Source of the DNA: Lactarius indigo
Taxonomy: Eukaryota > Basidiomycota > Agaricomycetes > Russulales > Russulaceae
Assembly: GCA_025766275.1 (NCBI GenBank)
Contig: JAFKAC010000024.1
Coordinates: 682,001-746,000, forward strand
Direction: 5' to 3'
Length of the DNA: 64,000 bases
Shown here: in pieces, positions 1 through 12,740 of the stretch
How positions within the stretch are numbered: position 1 is the first letter of the stretch
Layout of the letters: the number at the start of each line of letters is the position of its first letter
Translations under genes and position numbers: made by a program
Notes under the pieces: model-generated
Database searches by the model: none
Told to the model about the DNA's origin: nothing
What the model saw: the letters and a program-made list of their open reading frames with translations, nothing else

Positions 1-2
1 CC

Positions 3-3000
3 CTCTACCTGTCCACCCTCCTCGTGCCCACGACGCGCCGGTCTACCACAATCCAAGACGAAGCCCCTAATAGGGGAGACGCATTTGTGGTCCAGAACGA
101 CCCCTGTAGCTCGGAAACGAAGCCGATCGACGATCAAACGCGAAAAATGAGCCCTGTAACGAAAAAGGGTCAACACCGGGCACTATCACCTTACCTAGTC
201 GTAAGGGCGGCCGCTTTTAACGAGTGGCGGTCGCTTGTAGACGCCATCGACCCCTGGGAGGCTGGAGACGAGCTACATATCAGAATACCAGGAGGGGAGG
301 CAATCCGAGGAACGAACATAGCCCAACAGTGGGCCATAGAAGCGAATAAAGATAAGGCGAAGCTTACCGAGGATTCGATCCCCGCCGAATACCAACGCCA
401 CATTAAGGTGTTTTCCGAAGCGGAATCTCAACGCTTCCCACCATCACGTGACTGGGATCACGCAATCGAGCTCGCCCCGGACGCGCCTACCACCCTTGAC
501 TGTAAGGTGTATCCCCTAACTAAGGATGAGCGTGGGGCACTGCGAAAATTCTTAGATGAACATCTGGCAAAGCAGTACATTCGCCCATCACACTCCCCCT
601 ATGCCAGCCCCTTTTTCTTTATTAAGAAAAAGGATGGAAAACTACGGCCAGTCCAAGACTATCGACGCCTAAACCAACACACCATTCGCAACACGTACCC
701 TCTTCCCCTCATTAAGACCCTCACAGAGGGCCTCAGAGGCAGCCGCCTCTACACCAAATTCGATATCAGATGGGGGTATAATAACATACAAATTAAGGAA
801 GGCGACGAATGGAAAGCAGCCTTCAAAACAGAGGAAGGACTGTTTGAACCGCGCGTTATGTTTTTTGGGCTAACCAACTCACCCTCGACCTTCCAAGCCA
901 TGATGGACACCATCCTGCGTACCCAGCTAAAGGCAGAGAGCCGCCGCTATGTCTTCGACTATATGGACGACATTCTTATTGCTACCCCAGATGACCTTCC
1001 CCTCCACCGTGCCATTGTCCATGAAGTACTTGACATCTTGGAACATGAGAGTCTCTTCCTCAAACCAGAAAAGTGCACCTTTGAAGCACGACGAGTGGAG
1101 TATCTGGGGCTCATCCTTGAAGGCGACAAAATCGAAGCTGACCCTGCAAAACTTGCCGGACTCAGAGACTGGCCTCGCACCCTTAAAACGGTTAAACAAG
1201 TACGCAGTACCCTAGGCATCTTTGGATACCAGCGACCCTTTATTCCAGGCTTCGCCAATATTGCTCGCCCACTTACTAATCTCCTAAAAAAGGACTGCCC
1301 CTTTATCTGGACACCTGAATGCACGACCGCCATTGATAAACTTGTTACCATCCTCACCAGCGCCCCAGTTCTCTGGCAACCTGACCTAAGCGCTCCCTTT
1401 GAGGTTGAAGTTGATGCTTCTGCCTTTGCCACTGGTGGCATCCTATATCAGCGTGATGCCAACCGTAAACTCCGCCCAGTCGCCTACCACTCCAAAACAT
1501 TTAATGAGGCAGAGCACAACTATGATATCCATGACTGAGAACTCCTTGCGGTTATTACTGCCCTTAAAGAGTGGCGACACTTCCTCCTCGGCTCACCACA
1601 CCCCGTCACTGTTTATACAGATCACGCGAACCTCCAGTACTATAAACAACCTCATAAAATCAACCGACATGTCGCCAGATACATCCCCCTGCTTGGGGAA
1701 TACAATCTTAAACTTGTCCACAAACCTGGCGCCACTAACCGTGCTGATGCTCTCTCTCGTCGGCCCGACCACGATGATGGTTCTACCGACAACCATGACA
1801 TCACTGTCCTTCCCATGCACCTTTTCGCCCATGCTGCCCAGCTTTCCTCTCTTGAACAGGATGTTCGCACCCTCCAACTGTCACATATCTCCACTATTCT
1901 GCGCTGGACAGGCGCTTACGACCTCTCCTTTTCTGATGCTTCCTGGTGGCATAACGGCCGCCTCATGGTCGTGGAAGACCCCGGTCTTCGGAGGGGGGTA
2001 ATTTCCCTTTATCACGACTCCCCTAGCGCTGGCCACCCAGGAATCGCTAACACACACGCCCTGGTTTCATGCGACTACTGGTGGCCAGGAATGCGAAACA
2101 CCATTATAGCCTACGTTAAAGGCTGCGCTGCTTGTCAGGCAAACAAAGCTATTTCCCATCGGCCGCGACCCCCACCTTTTCCAATTACCACCAACCCCTC
2201 AGCACGACCGTTTGAAACAGTGACTATGGACTTTATCACCAAACTCCCCCTCTCTCATGGGTTTGACTCCATATTGACAATTACAGACCACGATTGCACC
2301 AAGGGGACACTGTTCATCCCTTGCAAAGAGTCGATCGATGGCCCCGGAGTAGCAGCACTTTATCACCGACACGTCTACCCCCACTTTGGATTACCCACTC
2401 GCGTTATCACCGACCGAGACCCCCGCTTTGCCTCTGCCTTCTCTCGGCAACTGTGCAAATCCCTGGGAATCACACAGAACATTTCAACTGCTTATCACCC
2501 ACAGACAGACGGACAATCGGAGCGATCCAACCAGTGGTTGGAACAATACCTGCGCTTCTTCTGCAACGGACGACAGACAGATTGGGTAGACTGGCTCCCC
2601 TCTGCCCAGTTTGCGCACAACAGCTGGCCAAATGCCACCACGCGCCGCACCCCATTTGAACTCCTCATGGGACACACCCCTCGCACCCCTGGCACTCATC
2701 TAACCAACCAGGTTGCCCCATCTGTCAACGAGTGACTCACTGCAGTTTCAGACTTACGTGCGCTAGCACAACAGGGCATCAAGGCGGCTCAGGAGATAAC
2801 CACCAAAATCCCTGCGTCCTTTGTTCCCTACAAAGAAGGCGACCTCGTTTGGCTGGAGGTGAAGAATCTCGCCACGTCACACCCCACCGCTAAACTGGCA
2901 CCCAAACGCTATGGCCCATTCCCCATTACTAAGGTCATTTCCCACGTCGTCTATCAGCTGGCACTTCCATCGACATGGAAGATCCATAATGTCTTCCATG

Positions 3001-3284
3001 CATCCCTTCTACTCCCTTACCATGAAACTACCGAGCACGGCCCGAACTTCTTGCGGCCAGCCCCTGACCTTATTGATGGGGAGGAAGAGTATGAGGTCGA
3101 AGAAATTTGCGATTCGCGAAGATGACGCCGCCAACTCCAGTACCTCATTAAGTGGAAAGGATACCCTGACGCAGACAACACTTGGGAACCCCACAGCAAT
3201 GTCCACGCCCCTGACCTTATCCAGGCATTCCATGACATGCATCCAGATGCCATTCGACTTGGTGACGTGGAATTCACCTCTTAG
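3..3284 (+). pseudogene. pol: Element A pol polyprotein, three in-frame TGA stops
   Basis: A single frame carries reverse transcriptase (YMDD near 960-971), RNase H (EVDASAFATGG near 1405-1440), the integrase zinc region (CAACQANK near 2127-2150), the integrase core (VTMDFITK, ITDRDPRFAS, TDGQSERSNQW) and a chromodomain (YLIKWKGYPDADNTW near 3138-3185). It ends at TAG 3282-3284. The frame is cut only by TGA at 1536-1538, 2733-2735 and 3123-3125, with no frameshift. Each sits where related polyproteins usually have arginine, which suggests CGA to TGA by cytosine deamination. As it stands it cannot make a full polyprotein. Confidence 0.9.
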
Positions 3285-3295
3285 AACGGGGGTAA

Positions 3296-3651
3296 TGTCA
3301 TGAATGCCCCATATTTTGCCTCTCCTTCTCTTCTTTTCCATTCTTCCTTCACTTCTTTGCTCTGCTGGCAGTTGTCTTGCTGGCAGTTGTCTTGCTGGCA
3401 TTGTATTGCCTCGCTGGCACCCCTGAACACTAGCTATATAAACCCTGTAGCACACCCTGTATGTCCTTAGCTTTGGCTTCGTCAATACACTGTCTAGTTC
3501 CCTCGACACTCTCCTCTCATCTCTACCACAGCCCTCTTCTCTGAAGCCTTGTTACCTTGAGCTATATCAAGGAACATCCACAGACTTAGGTGCCGTTCTG
3601 CTCAGCAGCGGACCAACTCAGTACCCTTTGCCTAAGGCAGGGCCTGTTACA
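3296..3651 (+). repeat. 3' LTR of element A
   Basis: The LTR begins TGTCATG right after the purine tract AGAACGGGGGTAA and ends CTGTTACA, giving TGT...ACA termini and 356 bp. It contains a TATATAAA box and about 2.3 tandem copies of a 15-bp unit (CTGGCAGTTGTCTTG, 3364-3400). Only one LTR copy is in the window, so the ends are inferred from the terminal motif and polypurine tract rather than a pair comparison. Confidence 0.75.
3435..3479 (+). promoter_or_regulatory. TATA box and predicted RNA 5' end of element A
   Basis: TATATAAA starts at 3435. In elements B, C and D the self-priming sequence starts 33-35 nt after the first T of the TATA box; here position +34 (3469) starts AGCTTTGGCTT (3469-3479), similar in form to the B and C sequences. 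The matching primer-binding site is outside the window, so this is a prediction. Confidence 0.45.
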
Positions 3652-4205
3652 GAACCAACGCACGCCCCGACAGTGGCGTGACACTTGCGATAGTAGATGT
3701 ACTTCGCAGTATTAGATCTGCCATCAGGTAGTGGGATTTGTAGGGGATAGTACTTCGGAGTGCCTAGTGTGTTCGGGAAGAAGGGGGCACCAGGGTCAGT
3801 AGTGTCTTCGGGAGGGGAGTCAGGTCGGTTGTAATCGATGGGGGTGTGGATGCGAACAGGAGTGAATGGCTCAAGTGGTGGAGGCGGCGTGGAGGGTGAG
3901 GAGGATGGTGGCGAGGGTGCCAGTGGTTCGGGTGGGGGAGTGTGCAAACATTGTGGAGGGGGTGTGGGAGAATACTGTCCCTCTTCTGGCGTTGACAGGG
4001 TGAGTTCTCCAGGCTCTCGTTCTGGAGTGTGGGGTATTATGAGGGCGATGTTGGTGGTCGTGGTGATTTGGGGAGATGGTGGTGGTGACAATCGGGGGAT
4101 GTCTGAGAGGTCGATGGTAATGATCCCTCGTTCGAGGGCGGCTTCAAGTTGCGGGTTACTGAGGATGTGGACGGTGGTGGTATCGGAGATCGGTGTGTTG
4201 GACAT
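3652..4205 (-). pseudogene. Element B third ORF, truncated by element A
   Basis: This ORF starts at ATG 4205 (MSNTPISD), overlapping the end of the pol frame in another frame, and is open until it runs into the LTR of A, where it stops at 3618. The product is rich in proline, with an IDLSDIPRLSPPPSP stretch, a long PPP/SPP linker and the motif HTPIDYNR...GAPFFP...AKYIYY. The motif order resembles the first ORF of element D (SPIDYERV, QGPVFPP, HQYISV). No known domain is recognised. An extra ORF after pol is not part of a basic gypsy element. The native 3' end is lost, or lies left of A outside the window. Confidence 0.6.
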
Positions 4206-7200
4206 TGCGGGACTGGGGAAATTCTTTAGGGTGATTGAACTTCTTTGATGCTGTTCGTCCAGCCCCTTTGGCAGATGGGTATTGTCTGTAGTAATCCTTG
4301 ATGGCATCTGCGGCATGGGTCATGTTAGCTGCGGGTTCCCACGTGTTGTCACTTGATGGGAATCCTTTCCACTTTACTAGGTAGTGGAGTTTACGCCCTC
4401 TTCCTCATTCCTGAGTGTCTTCAATTCACTCCACTTCGTATTCTTCTTCTTTGTCGATAAGGTCGGGTGGAGGCTGGGGATAATTGATGCCATGCATCTC
4501 TGTCTCCTTATATGGTGTGAGAAGGTTTGCATGGAATACCGGGTGGATCTTCCATGATACTGGGAGTTCTAGTTCGTAAGAAACATCTGATAGAACCCTC
4601 GTGATTCGGAATGGCCCGTATCTTTTGGGGGCGAGTTTGCTCGTGGGATAGAAGGTACGAAGGTTTGTTCCTTCCAGCCATACTTGGTCTCCTTGCTGAT
4701 AAGGTGTGAATCCCGTCTTTCCTCGTTGGGCCATAAGGCGTTGTGCATGGGTGATGCTGTCTTGCACGTGTTGTCTGAGTATCGCTAGTTCTTCTAGCCG
4801 CTGGTCCACTGTTGGGCTACTTGACGGTTTGGGTGTCCATGTTGTCCATGGTTCCCATCCCATGATGAGTGAGAACGGAGAGTGTTTGGTCGTGGCATTC
4901 GCCCACAAATTGTGCACAAATTGTGCCATAGGTAACAGTTCTGCCCAATTGTCTTGTCGAAGGTTGCACCAATGTCGTAAGTATTGTTCTAGCCACTGGT
5001 TGGTGCGTTCTGATTGTCCATCTGTTTGGGGATGGTACACGGATGACACATTTTGCTGTATTCCCAGGGTCGTACACAATTGTCTCATGAAGGTAGACAT
5101 GAATCTGGGGTCTCGAACGGATATGATCTTTCGGGGTAGGCCATAATGAGGGTATACATGATAGAGATAGAGTTTGGCTACCCCTTCCGCTGTTATGGTT
5201 TCATTACAAGGGATGAATATTGCTGCCTTCGAGCAGTCGTGATCGGTAACTGTGAGGATTGAGTTGAATCCGTTTGATCTCGGCAGTTTGACTATGAAGT
5301 CCATTGCCACTACCTCGAAGGGTTCAGCCGATGGGTCTGTGGTGATGGGGAATAGGTGTGGTTTTTGTCAGTGGGAATTGATCTTGTTGCTTTGGCATAT
5401 GGCGCATCCTTTGACATACGCTTCCACGTCCTTTCGCATATTTGGCCACCAGAAGTCACGTCGTACTAGTTCCAGGGTATTTGAGATTCCTGGGTGTCCT
5501 GTGCTTGGGGTATCGTGGAAAAAGGTGATTACCCCCCGTTTAAGGTCGTTGTTTCCCACAACAACGAGGGCATTGCCTTTCCACCATAAGCCGTCGTGTT
5601 TCTTCAGGTTGTGGGGTTCAACCCATGGGAGAACTGCAGCTTCTTCTATGTTTTGGGCGATTTGAGTCCATATGTCCATGTCGTGCATGGATGTTTGGGT
5701 CACTTGTAGGAACACCTCTTCTGGTAGCACTGTAACGTGGTCGTTATCCATTGTTCCATCATCGTAATCTGGGTGCCTTGATAAGGAGTCTGCCTGAGTA
5801 TTTTTGGTTCCGGGAATGTGTTTGAGTATGAAATTATACTCGGAAAGTTCCTGGAATTCTCGCGCTACTCGGCGACTGATCTTTCGTGGTTCCTTCCAAT
5901 ATTGGAGGTTGGCATGATCTGTGTGAATGATTATCAGATGGGGGGAACCGATAAGATATGTGCGCCACGTTCGTAGAGCTTTGACAATGGCTAGTAATTC
6001 TTTATCGTAAATATCGTAGTTTCATTCGGCTTCGGTTAGTGATTCCGAATAGAACGCCACTGGGTGTAGCTTCTGATCTCCTCCCTTTTGGTTTAGTACT
6101 GCTCCTAGGGTGTAGCTTGAGGTGTCGACTTCTATTTCGAAGGGTTGATCTAGCCTTGGGAATGGGAGTACGGGTTCGGAGCTAATTCGTTCCTTGATGG
6201 TGTCAAATGCCTCTTGTCTAGCCCTCGTCCATTCCCATGGCGTATCCTTCTTTGTGAGATCGTGGAGTGGCCTTGCTATCGTAGAGAACCCCCTTATGAA
6301 GCGTCGATAGAAGTTGCAGAAGCCTAAGAAGGCTCGTACTTCTTTTAGGGATTTTGGTGCCTTCCAATCCCGTACGCCCTGTACTTTCACTGGGTCCATT
6401 TGCAATTTGCCGTGTCTGATGATCAGACCTAGGTATTCTACTTCATAGACTTCGAATATGCATTTTTCCGGCTTGATATATAGGTCGTGTTCGTCACATA
6501 GGTCTAGGACACAGTGCAGGACTTGCCGGTGATGGGTATGATTGTCTGCTGTTGCAATCAGAATATCGTCCATGTAGATGATAACTTCTCCGGTTAACAC
6601 CAGCTCCTGGAATATGGTGTCCATCATGGTCTGAAAAGTGCTGGGGGAATTGGTGAGGCCGAAAAACATCACTCGTGGTTCGAATAATCCTTGATTGGTT
6701 TTGAATGCCGCTTTCCACTCATCGCCCGGTTTAATCCGGACATTGTTGTACCCCCATCGGATATCGAGTTTAGAATAGAGTCGTGCTTCTCAAATCCGAT
6801 CAATAAGTTCTGGGATCAAGGGGAGTGGGTAGTGGTTCTTTACAGTGAGTTCGTTGAGGCGGCGATAATCTTGTACTGGTCATAGTTTCCCATCCTTCTT
6901 CTTGATAAAGAAGAAGGGAGAGGTGTAGGGAGACTTTGAAGGTTGGATATACCTCTTGTCTAGGTGCTCGGTTATGAATTCGGATAGTTTTTCAGTTTCG
7001 GGAATCGTGAGTGGGTATACTTTGCAGTCCATGGTTGCGGGGGTGTTTGGAATGAGATCAATGGCATGGTCCCATGTTCATGACGGAGGAAAGCGTTGGG
7101 AAGCTTCTTTGCTAAAGACTTTGCTGTGCCTGCGATATTCTTCTGGAACAAGTTCTTCGAAGGTTTTCTGTGGCCTCTTGGCTGCCTCCTGCTGCGCAAG

Positions 7201-7448
7201 TTCCGATGCTGTTGTCATTTTTCGTAGTCTGACATGGGGGTCTCCTTCTCATTCTAGTTGTTCCCAAGCCCATTCGTCAAGTTGGTATGTCTCCAATGCC
7301 TTAATGGTGGCTTCCATGGGCATGGCTTCGTCTGACAAATTAAGGCTGGTAATCACCACCGGTTGGAATTCCTCGTCAAGTGTAGCATCTCGCCAATGGA
7401 ACTTCGGTTCAAATGTGGTGAACCAGGGGTATCCCAGAATAACTTCGT
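4156..7448 (-). pseudogene. pol: Element B pol, distal part (protease end to chromodomain)
   Basis: This is the continuation of pol downstream of the C insertion. One frame carries the end of protease (EVILGYPW), reverse transcriptase (MFFGLTNSPSTF, IYMDDILIAT), RNase H (IEVDTSSYTLGAV, DIYDKELLA), integrase (YVKGCAICQSNK, AMDFIVKLP, TDGQSERTNQW) and a chromodomain ([17 protein letters not shown]). It ends at TAA 4156-4158. The frame is broken only by TGA, at 7249, 7078, 6880, 6790, 6022, 5368, 4426 and 4405 (lowest base of each). All eight keep the same frame and fit former CGA codons. Confidence 0.9.
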
Positions 7449-7971
7449 TGTTACGCCATCACGGCGTTAGCTCGACTTGAGCTCTATGAAGGCGGTAACA
7501 ACTTAGCGGATTCCTTGAAGACGCGTAGGTCCAAGCGTAGATCTTAGTGAACACTCGAAGGTGCACTTCAACGGGTTGCGATCTTGTGTCACTACTAAGG
7601 GCAGACTCTTGTCCACAGCTTCGAGAGAGAGAGAGAGAGAGAGAAAGAAGAAACAAGTGACGATTCAAGAAGACCAAGATGGCGTATCTTGGTCTTCGCG
7701 AGACACTATAAATACAAGTCGAGCAGGCTTTCAAGCGCTGCTATGAGTCACAGTAAAGTAAGCGTCCAACGTATCGCACAAGTCGCTCGAACCCTAATAC
7801 TACTACTACTAGTACTAGTGGCGTGATCCTCAGTCAGCAATCGTCTCGCAATCTCCTATCGTACTCGTATCACCTATCGTAAGTCCGCAACTAATCTACC
7901 TTACCGCCGTAGTTGCAACCGGTACAGTAAGGGTCACAGTCCGTATAGTCCGTACGAGTCGAAACGTGACA
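7449..7971 (-). repeat. 3' LTR of element C
   Basis: This copy is 523 bp with TGT...ACA ends, identical to 14787-15309 except for three CpG transitions. It includes a GA-dinucleotide tract (7624-7644), a 12-bp inverted repeat with a 5-nt loop (7669-7697) and a TATTTATA box on the element sense strand (7714-7707). Confidence 0.96.
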
Positions 7972-8000
7972 TCACCCCCTTTTCAGTGTGAGACCCCGAC

Positions 8001-11000
8001 TCACCGAAAGTCTCTTGCCGGCCAACTCTGCTGTTCGTCGGCAATGCGCTCGAGTGCAGTGGCGCGCTCCAACCTATAGATGGAGTCTTGCCGGTCGCTT
8101 TGCGCGCATGCAATCATGTCCCGTAACTGCGCCACTCTGGCTCGGAGTCGCTCCAGCTCAAAGCTGGCCGCGCGGTAGCGCGTGACCTCTGCCGTGAGTG
8201 TCTCGTCGTTGATGCGATTGAGAGCACGGTCCGTAATGCGGTCCGCAGCGAAGATGACGAGGTCTTCGTGGGGGTACGTGGGGCACAGCGCGGCGCTGAC
8301 GTGAGGTTCGGCGTAGAGGGGCTTACCGTATAGGTGGGGCGAGCCTGGTATGACTCCCAGTATAAGGGGGTCCGCTCCTCCAATGAGCTGGACGTGGGAA
8401 GCGTCCCTCTCTACTCCGTCGGGCCCGGTGATGGGGTATGGAATGTGATGGGGTCGTCTATTTGCCCGGAACCCTTCAGGCGCAATAACGTGCGCGGGGT
8501 CGTCAGCGGCGGTGAAGGGACGGTGGTCGGCGGCGCCCGGTACACGCACACGTCCTCGGTACATGGTGGACCCGTCAGAGTTGACGAGCCAGGGTGTGAT
8601 GCTGGGATTAGTAGGGTCGCCTTTCATTCGAAGGAAGGCGTGGCGTGCCGGGTAGTAATCGTCGTCGTCATGGCCAGCCTCAGCAGCCTCCATCGCTGCC
8701 GCCGCTCGCGCATCTCTCTCAGTCGGGCCACGGCTGAGTCTAACTGTTCCTTCTGCCACTCCACCGCTACCCTCCTCCATCCGTCCAACTCGTACTCCAG
8801 GAGAGCTTGAACGCTCGTCGTTGCTCGGGAAAATTCCGCGAACGCCGACGAGGTCGTCGCTTGGGGGGATGGCAGCGATGGGCTCGCGCTCACCGTGTTC
8901 GTTTCGAAAGACGTGGGCGACGGCGGAGTCGTCGTCGGGCTGTTGCGTGGGGTCTGGGAATTGAGCAAGGACGTTTGCCCATTCTTGAGCGGTGATGCGG
9001 CCCTCAGGCTGGCCGACAGGTGTGTACGGGGTGATTTGGGCGTTGGGAATTTCAGTCTCATCGTCTTCGGCGAGGAGAGCCCGAGCGTCTTCTGCAAGGG
9101 AGTCGAGGAGGATCGCTTGGGTGACATGTCGCAGAGGGGAAGTGGGCATAAGAGTGTTGGTAGAACGAAGGAAGAGGGGATGACTCTCCTCGGTACAAAT
9201 CGTCCCTCTTTTAACTATTGTTCCGCGTGCTTGCGCTTCCTGATAAAGGCGAAGCGCTTCCGGCGCGAAAACGTCGTCCTTGTTGACCCACTGATTCTCC
9301 GAGTCCGGGTACCCCTTCCATTTGACGAGGTATTGGAGTTGCCTTCTTCTGCCGAAATGCCGAGTGTCTAGAATGGCCTCGACTTCGTATTCTTCTTCTC
9401 CATCTATCAGCTCAGGTGGCAGTCGCGTGAAGCTTTCTCCATGTAAGGAAGTTTGTTTGTACGGGGTGAGAAGATCGATATGAAACACTGGGTGGATGCT
9501 CCACTGTGTGGGAAGTTCCAATCGATAATTGTAAGGGGACATCACCTGTACCACCCGAAAGGGTCCGTGGCGTCGCGCCGCTAATTTCACTGTAGGCTGA
9601 TTGGTCCGAAGGTGTTTGCCCTCGAGCCACATGAGGTCGTTGACGCTGAACTTGGGCGTATCTTTATTGCGTACCCATGACTCTTGCGCCTTTTTCATGA
9701 GGCGTTGGGCGTTGTCTCTAGCTTCTTTCAGCTGTGTTAGTCGTGCTGTGACCTGAGGAAGAGGGGATGGCTTATCGGTCCAATCCGCTTGTGGGTCATA
9801 TCCCATTAAGAGCTGGAACAGAGACTGTTTCGTGTGCTCGTGTGGCCAGTTGTTGTGCGCGAATTCAGCGATTGGCAGATAAGCGACCCAGTTATCTTGC
9901 TGCTCGTTCACCCAGAAGCGTAGGTATTGTTCCAACCATTGATTGGTCCGTTCGGACTGTCCGTCGGTACATGGGTGGTACGCTGTTGATATATTTTGCT
10001 GGATGCCTAGGACTCGACATATTTCTCTGGTGAATTTTGACGCAAATCATGGATCTCTGTCACTAATACACTTGCGCGGTAGCCCGAAGCGCTTGAATAC
10101 GTGGGCAACGTACAGGGCTGCCGTCTCTTCAGCCGTTATCTCTTCTCGACATGGAATAAAGATTGAGGCTTTGCTACAATCGTGATCCGTGACGGTCAAT
10201 ATGCTGTCGTATCCTTGCGACGGGGGAAGTTTGGTAATGAAGTCCATGGCTATGGTTTGGAAGGGCGTGGCGTCCAATACTGGCGTAATTGGATGTAATG
10301 CTGCTCGTATGGGTCTTGTGTTTACCTTGTTCCGTTGACACTCCGCGCAGCCTTGTACATACTCGTACACGTCCTTTCGCAGTCGCGGCCACCAGTAATG
10401 TTGTTCCAGAATTCGTTGCGTTCGTGTCACTCCAGGATGACCGTGTATTGGCAGGTTGTGATGATCATGTATTAGCACACGGTACGTCGAGGCAGGTCCG
10501 GTTATTACAAACCGACCGTCTTTATACCATTCTCCTTCTATCTTCTTGAGGCGATGGGGATCTACCCACATCTTGATCACTTCGTTGTCTTGTTGGTGAC
10601 ACGGTTGCGATAGGTTTGGGTTTGCAATGAAGGTTCGTGCGGCATTGAGGGTTCTCACAAAGACTTCGGGGGGTAGGACGATGACTTCGCTGTTGTCGCC
10701 TGTCCCTTGGTCGTAGTCTGGTCGTCTTGATAATGCGTCTGCTCTGCCGTTGTTTTTTCCTTTGATGTGGTGAATCTCGAAGTCATATTCGGAGAGTTCA
10801 AGCACTTCCCTTGCGACCCGCCTGCTAATTTTCTGCGGTGACTTCCAATACTGCAGGTTGAGATGGTCTGAATAAATTTTGATTTTGTGTGGGGCTCCTG
10901 CGAGTAGCGGTCTCCAATTTCGCAACGCCTTAACTATTGTGAGTAGTTCTAAGTCGTAAATGTCATAGTTTCGTTCTGCTTCCGAGAGTGTGGCTGAATA

Positions 11001-12740
11001 GTAGCCTATAGGGTGCCGTTTTCCGTCAGACTTTCGCTGTAATAATACTGCGCCCACCGCGTATCCAGAGGCATCGACTTCTAACTTGAATGGGTCTTGG
11101 AGTACCGGGTGTGCCAGCACCGGTTCTTCGGTTACAAGGCGTTTGAGGGTGTTGAAGGCGTCATCCTCGTCTTTGGTCCATCGCCATTCTTCGTCTTTTC
11201 GTGTGAGTTTGGTAAGTGGCTTGGCGTGGGTTGCGAAGCCGTGGATGAAGAGTCGGTAAAAGTTACAAAATCCGAGAAATGATCGGACATCTTTGACTTT
11301 TGTTGGCGTTGGCCAGTCCTTGATGCCTTGAACTTTTACAGGGTCCATTCGGGTCACCCCCCTTTCAAGGATTACCCCCAGGTAATCCATCCGCGGCTGA
11401 TGGAACAGGCACTTCTCGAGTTTGAAGTAGAGGTCGTGTTCTTCCGCGACGCGCAGGACATCGCGGACGGCTTCCACATGGGCTGCTAGATCGTGATCAA
11501 AGTGAGTGGCGATACCAATATCGTCCATGTAGACGCGTATGGTAGTGCCCAGTCGTTCGTGCTTTGCTATTGTGTCGCGATAGATGTGGTTCATCATTGC
11601 CTGGAAAGTGGCGGGGGAGTTAGTGAGTCCGAAGAACATGACCGTGGGCTCGAAGAGGCCGAATTTAGTTTTGAACGCCGCCTTTTCCTGGTCGCCGTCG
11701 CGAATGCGTATGTTATTGTAGCCCCACCGGATGTCGAGTTTCGTATAGATGTGGGCATTGCTGAGGTCAAGGATGAGATCCTGTATTAGCGGTAGCGGGT
11801 ACTGATTTCGAATGGTGTGGGAGTTGATGACCCGGTAGTCCTGTACCGGTCGTAGTTTTCCGTCCTTCTTTTTAATGAAGAAGAAGGAGGATGCGTACGG
11901 GGAGATAGAGGGGCGCAGGTACCCCTGCTTTAGCTTCTCCTCTAGGAATTCTTTGAGTTCGCCTTCCTCTTTTTGAGTCATAGGATAGATCTTGCAGTCG
12001 ATGGCGGCCGGCGCGGATGGTTTGAAGTCTATTGCATGATCCCACGGCCTTGCCAGGGGGAAGCGGTGCGAGGCTTGCTCGTTGAAAAGTTTGGTAAACA
12101 TTGCGTATTCTTGAGGGAGCACTGCTGCCGTTTGTTGTTGTTTCGCCTGTATGGCTAACTCCGTTGAGGTGGTGGCTCTAACGAACGTTTCTTCTTCTAG
12201 TTCCCGTACAATGTCTTCCTTTTCGGCCACAATGAGGGCTCGAGTGGCCGTTGTTGATAGCAACGCTTCGGTAGTTGCTAATACTACTGGCTGCATGTCG
12301 GGGTGTATGGTGGCAGTGGCCCAGCTAATTGTTGGTTCGAAGGCGCTCAGCCATGGATAGCCCAGCACCATGTCTTCGCTTCCAAGGTCAGTAACCAGGA
12401 AGGTCATTTGCTTTATCTGTCCTCGTGTTTTCACCTCTAGGTTAACATAATGAGTGATTAACCCAGCTTTGTTCTCCGTGTTGTCTATATTCCATATCTT
12501 GCGAGGTGTATTTAGCGACTGTGTCTGGATACCAGCTCGTTTTGCCAGGCTAGGTCGGATGAAGTTATCGGTTGCGCCAGAGTCGACTAGCGCATTTGTT
12601 TCAGTCGTTTGGTAATTCGTACGGACAGTTACTGGAATTCGCATAGATCGATAGCGTGTTGTCACAATTACAGAATTACATTGAAGAGCCCTCACCCAGA
12701 CTGACGGGTTCAGGCGTCCTGAAAACCCTCCTTTCCCCAT
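8001..12740 (-). pseudogene. pol: Element C pol with a third-gene-like C-terminal extension, one TGA stop
   Basis: This frame lies -1 relative to gag and overlaps its end. Domains in order: protease (ALVDSGATDNF), reverse transcriptase (RVYMDDIGIA near 11520), RNase H (LEVDASGYAVGAV), integrase zinc region (CAECQRNK), integrase core (AMDFITKLP, CISDRDP, then E in NQWLEQYLRF) and chromodomain (LQYLVKWKGYPDSENQW). One TGA (10047-10049) follows SDRDP, where arginine is usual. After the chromodomain the same frame runs on for about 400 residues with no enzyme motif and ends in a coiled-coil stretch (TDRALNRINDETL, AEVTRYRAASFELERL). That tail resembles the separate third ORF of element E. Confidence 0.9.

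Larger units (their letters stand above)
1..3651 (+). mobile_element. Ty3/gypsy LTR retrotransposon A, 3' part, decayed
   Basis: The coding frame is already open at the left window edge and runs through reverse transcriptase, RNase H, integrase and chromodomain into a purine-rich tract and a 3' LTR. The 5' LTR, gag and probably most of the protease lie outside the window. The right end (3651) abuts the third ORF of element B on the opposite strand, so A most likely inserted into B; the expected 5-bp duplication would be GAACC (3652-3656), but the left copy is not visible. Confidence 0.9.

Noticed and set aside
959..1441. 160-codon antisense ORF within A pol
   Set aside because: A shadow of conserved reverse transcriptase sequence on the other strand.
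3652..3690. TGTCACGCCACTGTC (minus) as the start of a B 3' LTR
   Set aside because: No purine tract precedes it, it does not match the B 5' LTR, and it lies inside the open third ORF.
7459..7734. 91-codon ORF in both C LTRs
   Set aside because: It lies across the LTR promoter, hairpin and GA tract; identity between copies reflects the LTR pair, not coding selection.
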